A DNA stretch of 64,000 nucleotides from Rhizoclosmatium globosum (Eukaryota > Chytridiomycota > Chytridiomycetes > Chytridiales > Chytriomycetaceae), in assembly GCA_002104985.1 (NCBI GenBank), contig MCGO01000133.1, positions 1 to 64,000 of the forward strand, written 5' to 3'. The position numbers and the translations under genes are program-made. The notes beneath the pieces were generated by a model. That model was given only the letters and a program-made list of their open reading frames with translations. It was not told where the DNA came from and ran no database searches. Positions 1-10,390 of this stretch are shown piece by piece; positions within the stretch are counted from its first letter, which is position 1, and every line of letters starts with the position of its first letter.

Positions 1-75
1 ATTTTAGGCTCTTTGCAATAGATTCCCGTTCTGTTCGTACAATCCACAACAGTAGAGAGGGAAAGACAGAGGCTT

Positions 76-2477
76 TTATTCAACTTGCTTAAACACTTTT
101 TTCAATTCTGCAATAGATTCGTCCAAAGCATGTACCATTTTTTGATTATGCATTCCTTCCCTCTTACTCACAACAGTAAACATAAGGTTGTTGCGTTTGA
201 TTTGATATCCAATTCCATATCCATCATTGACAACCTGTCCAAAGCCCAAACCATTGAACCACTCGCTTGAAATCTGCGAAGTGCTCAATTTCCAATGAGT
301 TGATTTGGAATACGCAGGATCCAGAAAGAGTCCTCCTAATCCTTGTTGTTTCTCTTTTTCAGTTTGCACAAGCCTCAACCCAAGTAAATGCCGATCAACA
401 CCTTTTCCATCACAAGCTTCAGCCAGATATTGGCTTTGAGCTTTCATTGCCCTTCTTCCCAGTTTTGCCTTTCTTTCCAAACCAACGCCTGGATCTTGCA
501 TCACTTGTACAAATCGGAAACTCTCAGAACTCAAGCTGCGACCAGTTTCAGTTCGACCCCATTGAAACTTCTTTGTCTGTGCAGCTTCGTAGGTTGCAGC
601 AGACTCCCCATAGACTTTATAGTATGCCAATTGAATTGCCATTTGAACAAAAGCGTCTGGTGAGCACTTCAACTCCTTGATGGCATCTTTTCCAAAACCT
701 TTCACTTCCAAAACTCGCAACTCCTCCCCATCCACTAGTGTTTGAAATTTCTCTTCAGCCTTCATAATGAAGCTTTTGATGTTATCCGAAACATCAAAGT
801 CTAATTTAGAAGGAGCTATATGTTTGATTCCTGTTGGACGTCCATGATTTATAGTGCCTTTGGCAAGAGACCCAAGAAGCCAATCACAAAGCCTGAGGGT
901 TGGAGAGCCATCAACCATAGAATGTTCACCATTGAAGCCTGCCGCAGCATTATCAAAGACAATAAACTGCAAACTCTTGTCAAAGAATCGATTCTTGCCA
1001 TCTCCCACCCAACAGCCCATAGCTCTCTAAAGTGTTCATTTAGTGTTGAGTACTTAATATGCGAAAGCTAAGAAATATTACTTCTTCCAAAGTCGTTGGT
1101 TTTGTGTCATCAAGACAAATCACAAAGGCTGCTGTTTCGATCTTGTCCAGAGATAATTGGTTCTTTTTGGAAAAGGAGAGTAATTCTTGACGAGCCTAGA
1201 AGATGATGGCTATTTTAGCAAGATGCTTTATCACAGTGAGTTCAACTGTACATGAGTCCAAGTGTCACGATCTAAAGTTGTCAATACTCCAACAGGTGGT
1301 ACATCTTCAAATTGATCTGCAGTGTTGTAGATAGCCTCTATTTGTCTGACGAATCAAAGAATTAGAATCAATAGTTTTCTGAGAGAAGCTTACTCTTTAA
1401 TCTCGTCCGTTGACAACTGTTTACCATTCACAACCAGTTCCACATTAAAGAACTGATTCTTTCGAACCACAATAATATGATTATGTTTAGTTGGATCTGA
1501 TAGACGTGTAATATCCTCTGGGATTTGAGGAATACGTGTTGAATTGAAAAGGTATCTGCGGAGAAAATGTTCAACACCCTCATTTAAGTCAGTTTTAGAG
1601 CTTACCTGTATTGATTTGAACAGAGTGGTGTCCCGCGGACCATATCCGGCTGCAGCTCTTCACTGCGAGGGGAAAGCGTCAATGCACAGATCTATTCCAT
1701 TTAAAACTTACGTCACAATCAATCTCCGAAATTCCATTGCAGCCGTGGCTATTTCAGCGGCTCTCAAAGCGGGTTGCCCATTCGGTTTGGATCGTCAACA
1801 AATGAGTAGTAATAGCTGACATTCACGACAACAGGATCACGATAGCCATATACGCCAAAGAATTCCACCAATCGATCAACCAACTATTTGGTTTCAACTT
1901 GTCGTGTTCAATCAAACGCTGTTGGAGCGTCCTTCCAAAGCCAGTCATAAAATCGTTGACAACTGCTGTGGTAGTACCGAATTCGGTCTCTGAAAGAAGC
2001 GGGCGGACTGATGCAAGATACTTGGAGCATGTTTCTTCGAGGGACGGGATGGGCAGCTTGGTGGTTGATCAGACACATCACATGGGATGCAACCAGGAGA
2101 AGACTCACCCGAGGCAAGCTGTTCTGATACTTAATGAGGTTCTTTTGAGGGGCGACAGAATGTGATTTCAGCGGCTGTGTTAATGAGGTGCTATTGATTT
2201 GAGGTTTTGCTTGTTTCGTCTGTTTGAGTCTCTGAACGATCCGCTTTTTCAGATCCTTTTCGAGCAATTTGTCGAATTGTTTCAAAGTGAGTTGAGTTGA
2301 TTGTTGCGGTTTCTTGAGCAGTTTCTGGCCGCCAAAGACAGGCAGTGATGAGGTCAGTGATCGCAGTCCAAGAGCAGTTCCGACTGATTGAGACGATGCG
2401 GCGAATGTTGTTCGTCGATCTAAAGTTGCGATGAAGGGCCGCGCGAGGACCGCTGATGATCGCATCATCCGTGGCAA
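76..2477 (-). CDS. Carnitine O-acetyltransferase, 8 exons, two apparent 1-base losses
   Basis: Transfers acetyl groups between CoA and carnitine, shuttling acetyl units between mitochondria/peroxisomes and cytosol. Inferred exons (minus strand): 2477-2109, 2056-1712, 1662-1606, 1555-1394, 1345-1252, 1195-1082, 1026-76. Family motifs appear in order: PDMVRGTPLC then NQYRYLFNSTRIP, AAFVICLDD, and the active-site region EHSMVDGSP containing the catalytic His, in the last exon. The N-terminus (about 120 residues, basic, Ser/Ala-rich) looks like a mitochondrial presequence plus linker. Exon 2 reads in the family frame only if two single bases are missing, near 1837 (before YRDPVVVN) and near 1767 (before LRAAEIA). 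The rest is intact, so I favour consensus errors over decay. Mitochondrial versus peroxisomal location is not certain. Confidence 0.88.
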
Positions 2478-2636
2478 CAGTCAATATGAGGTTCGAGTTT
2501 CAGTGCAGATTTGCAACACTCTCCAGGACAGGTCATTGTAGAATAAATATCAGAATCTTATTTCTTATTTCTTATTATAAATGCTGTCACAGATAACTTG
2601 TAAAGTTGTAGAATGAAACTGAGCAACCCTCACAGT

Positions 2637-3266
2637 CTACAGATCCGACTTTGCAATTAAGTCCAAGAGTTGACGAACTCGAGGTCTGTCGGCAACCACG
2701 TACCGTTGAAGATAAACATCATCAATTGTGACAAGTGTAGCAGCAGGCACAGCATCGTCTCCTCCATATCGTCGTTCCCATTGAATAGCAAGCATATCCA
2801 CAACACTCTCCTCCAAATCTGACGCGGTCATTTCATTTCCGTGATGGAATTCCGGGTGATGCGAATTGACGTCGTAATGGTGCTGTTTCGCGGCTTCCCA
2901 GTGAATTGTAGTGCTATGAACCCATTTCTCGGTATACCCAATCACTTCAATAAACGAGTTGAGTTTCGAGTTATCGTGCACATGGACGGTCTCGGCAGTC
3001 AAGTTTGGGAAGAATGGCCGGAAGCGGAGAAACGTCTTCCGGATGAATTCCTTGTGGCTCAGGGCGATTCGAGTGTTCTTCCGGGCCGCGAAAACAGTGG
3101 CAAAGAGTTCAAAGTCGGCGTCGGCGATTGGAAACTCAGGCGTCTGCCCAAACAGCGAAACAGTGTCGCCGCCTTCCTCGGCTGCAAGGCGGAAAAGGGC
3201 AGATGTCTTTTGAGCATCGGTCCATGCGAGGAATTGGGTTCCGTCGGTGATTGTTGCGGGATTCAT
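2637..3266 (-). CDS. Small HD-like protein resembling DUF5662
   Basis: A single-exon 209-residue protein. It has an HDNSK motif near residue 96 followed by HWEAAKQHHYDVNSHHPEFH near residue 122. This HDxSK plus H-x(n)-NxHHPE arrangement resembles the DUF5662 family, in which the His/Asp residues are expected to bind metal; function is unknown. No signal peptide or membrane segment is visible. The start gives a complete domain and no better upstream start was seen. It lies about 160 nt downstream of the carnitine acetyltransferase start, transcribed in the same direction. The family assignment is from motif memory and is the weak point. Confidence 0.55.
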   Translation of the reverse strand: MNPATITDGTQFLAWTDAQKTSALFRLAAEEGGDTVSLFGQTPEFPIADADFELFATVFAARKNTRIALSHKEFIRKTFLRFRPFFPNLTAETVHVHDNSKLNSFIEVIGYTEKWVHSTTIHWEAAKQHHYDVNSHHPEFHHGNEMTASDLEESVVDMLAIQWERRYGGDDAVPAATLVTIDDVYLQRYVVADRPRVRQLLDLIAKSDL

Positions 3267-3384
3267 TGGTTGTTGGATGATTTAATGGATCGGACTTGCA
3301 TCCTCCAATTTGATGCGTCATATTATTGTGGAGAAGTATCTTATAATTAAAAACACGTGTATTTGAAGAAAATTAAGGAATAGC

Positions 3385-4717
3385 TCAGAAAGAACTACTG
3401 AAACTCACAAGGCGTGACAGTTGGCACAAATCGTGCAAAAACTCAACAATTTCATGAAACCCCTTCCTTTGCGCCATTTTCATTGCGGAAATATGATTCG
3501 TTGACTTCTCGTGCGTTGCGAGAACTTTAACCACATCTAAGTGTCCTTCAAAACAGCGTTCAGAATCGCCTGTCCATTCCACGCACTTGGATCCACACGT
3601 TCGTCAGACAAGAGCAAGCTGACCATTTTGGTACTTCCCAATCGAGATGCGACGAGTAAAGGCGTACTGTTCATAACCCCTGGATTGACACGAGGATCCT
3701 TCATCAGAATGGAAACAATTTCAAGCATATCATTTTCAACCGCCATGCTGAACGCAATATTGTCAAATTCACTGGGATCAACACGAGGATCTGAGAGCAA
3801 AGCCTTGACTGTTTCTGGATGATTCTCTTGGCATGCGGTTAAGATTGCCTCATTGTCACAGTCACTAGGATCCACACTGTGTTGTTATTTTAGTTTCGAG
3901 GATAAATTGAAAAATCAACTCACCGCGGATCTTGCATCAACAACTCAACAATATCTGTGAGACCATTCGCTGCTGCCAGTATCACAGCTTCATTCCGTTT
4001 CGCGCTGGGATCTACTCGATCATCTGAAAGTAGTCGCTTCACAATCTCGATGTGTCCATTTTCAGCAGCCATTCTTATGGAATAGTTCAAACAATCTCCT
4101 GGATCCACAGCAGTATGTTCTAATAGCATATTCAAGATTCCTAAATACCCAAACTCGGCCGCGTAACGCAAAGAAGCATTGAATTTTGCAGCGGGGTTCA
4201 CTTGCGACTGTTTTAACAAGCACGCTACAACTTGCTCATAGCCCCAAAAACACGACCATCTCAAACTCCGTTCGCAACATGCTCGAAAGTTGTAGTTTCC
4301 AGGAAGTCTTTCCAAGGCCCTGAATACTTTCACCGACCTCTCCATAGACATTTTAAGATTTAATACTTGACTCATTCGAACATGGTTCATCAGTGGTGTC
4401 TGGAATAATTGACCTAAAATAGCAATGTGATAATTTAAAGGCAGCGTGATCCAAACATCGCGTGTGAACAGAGCCGCACCATTTCCATAGGATTTATAAT
4501 GAGCGCTTGAAAAATAATAGCTGTTAAAAATAAAAGCCGCAAATCCAGAGTAGCTGATGCCAACATTACTTAAGTTGTTATCAATTGGAACATACAAAAG
4601 TATTTGCTCAATAAGCTCGCCGGGTAAGTCTGCAATACCAATAGAAGAATCTAGATAGAATGAAAGAGACGCGGCACTATCAATCGGTAGCTTGATTTCA
4701 CATGGCTGGGTGTTCAT
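3385..4717 (-). CDS. F-box-like ankyrin-repeat protein with one apparent frameshift
   Basis: Exon 1 is 4717-3924 and exon 2 starts at 3876 (intron 3877-3923, GTGAGT...CAG). The N-terminus has an F-box-like segment (LPGELIEQILLYVP), then a linker, then at least six ankyrin-type repeats built on a unit like DIVELLMQDPRVDPS. Such proteins usually present substrates to SCF ubiquitin ligases; here that is inference. At about 3550 the repeat frame breaks after AILNAV and resumes one frame over as EGHLDVVKVL. One extra T in the T4 run would restore a perfect repeat. The end at 3385 comes from the downstream frame. Either a consensus error or a recent pseudogene in an expanded family. Confidence 0.7.
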
Positions 4718-4991
4718 TGTTTGGTAGATTTTTTCATTGTTTCAATACCGATTGTCTTTTCTTTGAATGAACTACCTAAAACTTATTTCGAAACTCTATC
4801 ACAACGGCAGGACAATGGAAATGGATGATTCAGAAATAAGTCCAGGCTTTTTCCGATGATTTTGCAATTTTCAGGACTTCAGAAAAACGCAAGGAAGAAC
4901 AAAAACTTTGTTGATTCATAAGGTCAAGTCACTGATTTTAGATAAGAAAGAGTTTTGAAATTCAAGAGAAGAAGAAAGTAGAACGTCGTAG

Positions 4992-6217
4992 CTAGAGCTC
5001 TGAACGACTTGAGAAAACATTGGTGTCCTTGTCCACCGAATTGGCACAAACATTTCCATCCTTAAACTCTTTGCAAGATTCTGGTGTGTGGCATACGCTT
5101 GATAGGCAGTATTGCTCCTCGCCGCAATAAACGTCACACTTTCCGCAATTCTTCGAATTGACTGACAAGTCTTTACACCTTCCGCCACAACAACCAGGAG
5201 AGCCGCCGCTCGTACATTTTTGATCACACCCACCACAGTGGGAAGAATTCTCTTTAGTATTGATAATATTGCCATTACAGCACGTATCACCTTTGGGGGC
5301 CACCTTATTACCACAGCTGCCACAATTTTCTGTATCCTTTTTGAGGTTAGTTGCTTTTCCAGAGCAACACGTGTCAGCATCTGCAAGCAACGCCGTAATT
5401 TTCTTGTCACATTCACCACAGTTGTCTGGATCGTTCATGAGGTCTTTTCCAGTTCCGCCGCAGCACTTGTTTGCATTTGGTCTGTCCGAAGTAGCTGGCC
5501 TGTTACAAGCCCCACAATGATCCATATTATTTTTGATATCAACTCCTTTTCCGTTACAACACGCGTTTGCCGCAGAATTGTCCAAGACAGCAGGCTTGCC
5601 GCATGCACCGCAGTTATCCACGTCGTTTTGTATATTTCTTGCGATCCCAGAACAGCATGTGTCTCCGCCTGGAGTCAGCGAAGCAACAGTCTTACCACAG
5701 CCACCACAGTTGCTTGTATCATTAGAAAAGTTAACCCACTTTCTTGTTTCATAACAATAATCCTGGTTTGAATTGGTTGAACAAATTGCAGCTGGATTGT
5801 TTCCTGTTATGTAGCCGCTAAATTTATTCGGAGATTTGCAGCCGAGCTTGAAGGGAGTGTTAGCTCCCATGAAAAATAAGCACTATCACTATTACTTACA
5901 ACGCAGTACGGATTATACAGCCCCGAATTGAAAGCCGGATAACCACATACAAAATTAGTTTTGGAGTAACAATCTCCTTTATCGTCAACAGTCCATACAT
6001 TTTTAACGCATTTGATGACAGCATTGTCTGTATCAGAACAGGCGTAAACCCAGGCTGTTTTGCAAGTCCCTCCGACCTTAAACCCTCTGTAGTTTTGGGC
6101 ATAAATAGCAGCTTGAGTAGTTGGTGGAACTACTGCAGTCTGGCGTTTCTCTTTGACAACCACAGCGTCAACAGCAATGAACCCAGCAACGATGGAGACA
6201 AGAAAACTTGTGATCAT
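4992..6217 (-). CDS. Secreted cysteine-rich protein with Stig1-like tandem repeats
   Basis: Two exons, 6217-5900 and 5846-4992, splice GTAAGT...AAG with a CTAAC branch site; 390 residues. Residues 1-18 form a signal peptide (MITSFLVSIVAGFIAVDA), followed by a KRQ site that could be a Kex2-type cut. Residues 60-110 hold a first Cys module. About seven imperfect repeats of roughly 30 residues follow, each with CC-x-G, then D/N residues, then NCGxC. This spacing resembles the Stig1 family of secreted Cys-rich proteins. There is no C-terminal GPI signal. Probably extracellular, perhaps wall-associated or a binding protein; no function can be assigned. Confidence 0.75.
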
Positions 6218-6759
6218 AATAATCTAAAAAATTGATTTAGTGGATTATTCGTAAATGATGGGGTAATATAACGGTGAAGTTTAAATGCAGAATTGGGAAA
6301 GCATAAACCTTGTTTTTTGTAAAAGTTCTTTTGAAGTACCATACAACGAAGCACATGGAACTTTCACGAGCGAAAAACAACCGACATAATCCTCCAATCA
6401 GAAGTAAAAAAGTCAAATTTGAACAATGGGATGGAGCGCGATTGGCTTGTCCCAAACAGCAACAATGAGATCGTTTTCATTCTTATTTTCGAACTCAAAG
6501 CAATGAATGACAATATAGATGAGAAAGAGAAGAGGTGTTCGAAAAGCGAATGTGTTTAAATGTGCGAAAGGAAGGGAAACGATGGATTCTCACAGGGATG
6601 ATGTGCGTAATCGAAATGAGACTAATTCAAGTGGAAGGTTTGCAATTACAATGTTACATTTATGAATACCACATGCCAAAGTGAGAGATAAGTCGGAAAA
6701 TACCCACTTTTTTAAAATTAGAAATACGAAATTTTCCGAGAAGCACACGTTCTTCCAGT
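6218..6759. other. Intergenic, divergent promoter region
   Basis: Sits between the Stig1-like gene (minus) and the CorA gene (plus). AT-rich, no conserved coding signal; the short ORFs here have no recognisable domain. Confidence 0.6.
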
Positions 6760-8533
6760 TTGACAGCTTTTGACAACACATGCCCAACAAGAAACACACC
6801 GTCAAAACCAATGCCCAAGAAAGACCCCGTCCCGCTCAGTTTCATCCGATCCGATGATCCAGCCACTAATCCATCCACTGAAACCGACGACAGCGACCTC
6901 GAAAGCCTCCAGGCCAAAGAAGAAGCCTCGAAGCTAAACGACATCAGAGCCGCCGAAGCCTTCCGAAACCTTCACAACGACTCCGATTCCGAATCCTCAA
7001 CTTCAAATTCGAATTCAACGGACAATGTTTATGATAACGACAACGATGACTCACCCTCGCAATCAGACAAGTTGTCGCTGAAAAAGAAGCGATTCCCCTT
7101 TTCAAAGTCGCCGTCGGGTCTTTATCCAAAGTCGCCTGGCCTGAATCCAAAGAATCCAAAGTCGCCAGGGCTCAAGGGAATCCAGGCAGCGACCCAGGAC
7201 ACCGAGGAAGACGATGTCAACTTGAAGGACCTTGCTGACTACTTGATGGCACCGGAATCACTGTCCCGCATTAAAACTACCTCCTCATTCAGACAGCAGC
7301 AGAAACTGATTGAGCAACAGACCCCGCGATTCCTCTTTTACTCAGATAAAACGAAACCACTCAGAGGAACTTCACTGCACGATATTCCACTCTGGCAGAC
7401 ATCCTCTGATTCGCCAATCCTCCAAATCCTCGAATCAAGTCCATTCTGGATAAACGTGTGCTCGCCTACAGGTGCCGAAGTTGAAACCTTATCTCGTCTC
7501 TTCAAAATCCACCCTCTCACAACTGAAGACATTCAATCGCGCGATTCCCGAGAACGCTGTGAAATCTTTCCAAACTACTATTTCGTTTGCATTCAGTCAG
7601 CGTATGAGGATGAGGAAAAGGATATGCTCATTCCCATCAGTGTACATATTCTTGTTTTCAAGCAATGCGTTCTAACGGTACCTATTCACTGGTATTCACG
7701 GATTATGTTCTAACGTTATATTAGTTCCATTCCGCCCCGATGGACCACATTGACAAAGTCCTCGAAAGAATCAAACGATTGACACTCTACGGTGGCTCCT
7801 TCTCTCCCGATTGGCTCAATTATGCTCTTATGGATGAAGTGTGCGATGGATTCCTGCCATCCATCAACTACCTCGAAACTGAAGTTGATTCCATTGACCA
7901 ACTTGTTCTTGTCTTGACAGCAAACGAAATGGTACCATCCCCATCTCCTTCCTCATCAAATTGATGGAATCGTCGCTAATTTGTGTTTCGCCGAATAGAG
8001 TGACATGCTCCGTCGAATCGGAAACGCTCGCCGAAAAGTAACATTCCTGCAAAAGTTTTGCTCCAAGACCGATTTACTCAAGCAAGTTATTAAACGAACA
8101 TCAAACAAAGTCGAAGGTGAAAGTGGACTTTATCTCAGTGATATTCAAGGTTTGTGTTTTCCTGGTCTTCTTCTCACGTTCCTATTAACCTAACAACTGG
8201 ATAGACCACATTTTTACAATGACTCAACAACTCGATCATTCAGAGGAAGTACTCTCGAGAACACATCAAAACTACCTCGCTCAAATCTCAATTGAAATGG
8301 CGGCAATCTCGAATCGAAGTGCAGAACTTGGAAATAAGGCCACCATTGTTGCTGCTATTCTGATTCCATGGAACATTGTTGCCGGTCTGTTTGGTATGAA
8401 CGTGCGAGTACCAGGACGCGATTTCGATGGTGAAGAATGTGTTTGGTTCTGGGGTCTTGTCGGAGGAATGAGTGTCTGGTCTGTCATTGCGTTTTATCTG
8501 TGCCGCAATTATTTTATTACAAGCAAGAAATAA
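6760..8533 (+). CDS. CorA-type Mg2+ transporter (Alr1/Mnr2-like)
   Basis: Four exons: 6760-7677, 7725-7931, 7999-8149, 8205-8533; 534 residues. The first ~190 residues are acidic, Ser/Asp/Lys-Pro-rich and low complexity, as in fungal Alr1/Mnr2 proteins. The CorA cytoplasmic domain follows (HPLTTEDIQSRD, then RCEIFPNYYFV). Two C-terminal membrane helices have the signature GMN at the end of the first (WNIVAGLFGMNV). The protein should form a pentameric Mg2+ (or related divalent cation) channel at the plasma or vacuolar membrane. The start could instead be the Met at 6811; the longer form adds an unremarkable N-terminus. Confidence 0.9.
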
Positions 8534-8641
8534 TCTAGGTTTCTTTTTAACTTTGATTTTGAGATAGCATAGAGGTTGGATTGCTAGATGACAGGAATAA
8601 TAATTTCAAACGGACTTTATTCCACGTAAATAACACCAAAC

Positions 8642-9584
8642 TTAAAGCTTTCCAGTCCAGAGTCTCTTGACAAAGGCAGTGATTCCGACGTCAGTAGTGT
8701 TGAATGCGAAACATCCGTACAAAACAACTCCAGTCACGATTCTGAGACCCCAGGTTCCGATAGTGTTCAAGATTCCATACTTTCTAGCTGGGATGTAGTC
8801 CTGAACGATACAGTCGAAACCCTAGTATTGACGGTATGAGTCCATCTGAGAATATGCCATCATCCATCGGTGCAACAACACCATCCTCCCTGCCCTACAT
8901 TCCTACATTCCAAGACAACATCTTTTAATCCTCCCTCGCAGTCTCGCCCTCTCTCCGTCCAGTGCCCACCCCTCAGATACGTTTCGATCCGCAAACATCC
9001 CAAATCTCCTTTCCCCCATCCCACAAAACCCAAAGACTCACCAAGTGGGTGTGCAAAGGCAAAACAACACCAAGTCCAAAGTCCACGAGAGGGATAGGAC
9101 CCGAGATCAAGGCCGTAGCAACGAGAGGGATAGTAACGACAGAAAGACCGCGTTCAAAGTTCCAGTGGTACGATCCGTGGGTTTTGCTCTTCTCAGCCAA
9201 GTTGGCTATTTAAAATAGATTATTAGGTGTCAGGCCGGAGTTTTACTCAAAAGGAGGGCGCAATAGTGTGTGTGTGGGTTGTTAATGTGGGTGCTGGATT
9301 TCCAATCTCCCTTCCTTCCTCTCACTCGTTCGATAGGGGGGACAAACACCAACCAGCGTTTGAAGCCACAGCAGTCTCGACTCCAGAGGCAGCAGAAAGG
9401 GCCTTGGCTGACTTGTTGAAGAAGGCAACAGGAGCTGTAGAAACAAATACAAAGTGTTAACCCTAACATTAACCCTAACTTAACCCTGAAGCACAATCTC
9501 ACCCGAGTGGAATCGCGCAATTCCAACTGATGAAATGCGGGCGGCGGCAAACGATCTCACAGATGGAGTGGCGAGGGAGAACAT
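8642..9584 (-). CDS. SDH4: Succinate dehydrogenase membrane anchor subunit SDH4, copy 1
   Basis: Complex II small cytochrome b subunit (CybS) of the inner mitochondrial membrane; helps bind quinone and haem. Exons 9584-9503, 9434-9354, 9205-9042 and 8821-8642 keep phase throughout and give 168 residues. An Arg/Ser/Ala-rich presequence (residues 1 to about 30) precedes three membrane helices. The loop LPLHTHLGFDC followed by QDYIPARKYG carries the family His and Asp-Tyr positions. Conserved in length and sequence with the copy directly downstream on the same strand (9680-10346). Intron 1 contains three telomere-like CCCTAA units. Confidence 0.9.
9456..9490. repeat. Telomere-like TTAGGG units inside SDH4 intron 1
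   Basis: Three AACCCT units separated by 3-4 nt (plus strand), lying wholly inside an intron. Not a terminal array. Confidence 0.75.
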
Positions 9585-9679
9585 TTCTTTCTTTTGTTGC
9601 CTTTTTTTGGGTCTGTGGGAAAAAATGCAAACTTCTCTCTTTCTTCTGCTTTTTTGCCTTTAATTCGTTATTTATTGCT

Positions 9680-10346
9680 TCAGTCATCTTCCACTTTCAG
9701 TCGTAACTCTCTTTTACTCGTTCCAGTCCACAGTTTCTGCACAAAGGCTGTAATCCCTACATCCATCGTGTTGAACGTGAACAACCCATACAGAACGATT
9801 CCAGTCACAACCCTCAAAGTCCATGTCGAGACAGTGTGCCATATCCCGTATTTCCGCGCAGGAATATAGTCTTGAATCATGCAATCGAATCCCTATTATT
9901 CAATTCAGACCTGGTCCGTTCACAACAAACACGCACCATGTGAACATGGACAGGCAACAGCACTCCGAGCACAAGATCATTCACAAAAACGGGCCCTGCA
10001 ATCAGCGATGTCGCAAGAGAAGGAATAAGAAGGATCGAATAGAAGCGCTCGGCCATCCAGTGTTCGCTTCCATGCCATTTCGACTTGTGTTCTACAATTG
10101 CTCTTGTCAGATATGCATGCATTATAAATTGAGAGTGAAGTAACCTGTTCCAGTTGGGTTTGTTGCTGAAGGATTCAAGAGAGCCTGCGATGAAAGCGGC
10201 GTTGGCCTTGTCACAGCTGTTTGAATCCACCTTGACCTTGTCATGTCTGAATGGGACTGAATCAATACTTGAACATAAGAGAAGTGACGAGACTCACGGA
10301 TCCCGCATCGCCTCAGAGGACTTGTCACCATTGAGAGTCGTTGCAT
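9680..10346 (-). CDS. SDH4: Succinate dehydrogenase membrane anchor subunit SDH4, copy 2
   Basis: Tandem paralogue of the gene at 8642-9584, 162 residues from exons 10346-10298, 10216-10145, 10091-9937 and 9892-9680. All junctions are GT-AG and phase-consistent; the intron at 9893-9936 is 44 nt. It keeps the core (LLPVHVHMGFDC, then QDYIPARKYG, then MDVGITAFVQKLWTG) but the presequence is unrelated and the C-terminus is extended by about 12 charged residues. The QDYIPARKYG and HxH positions are intact, so it is probably functional. It could be an alternative isoform, for example stage- or oxygen-dependent; that is inference. Confidence 0.85.
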
Positions 10347-10390
10347 CAGATTCCCAACAAACAAAAGAAGCCCTTTAATTCTATTCCTTA

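Noticed and set aside
9456..9490. Chromosome end or telomere fusion
   Set aside because: Only three broken units, inside an intron between conserved SDH4 exons.
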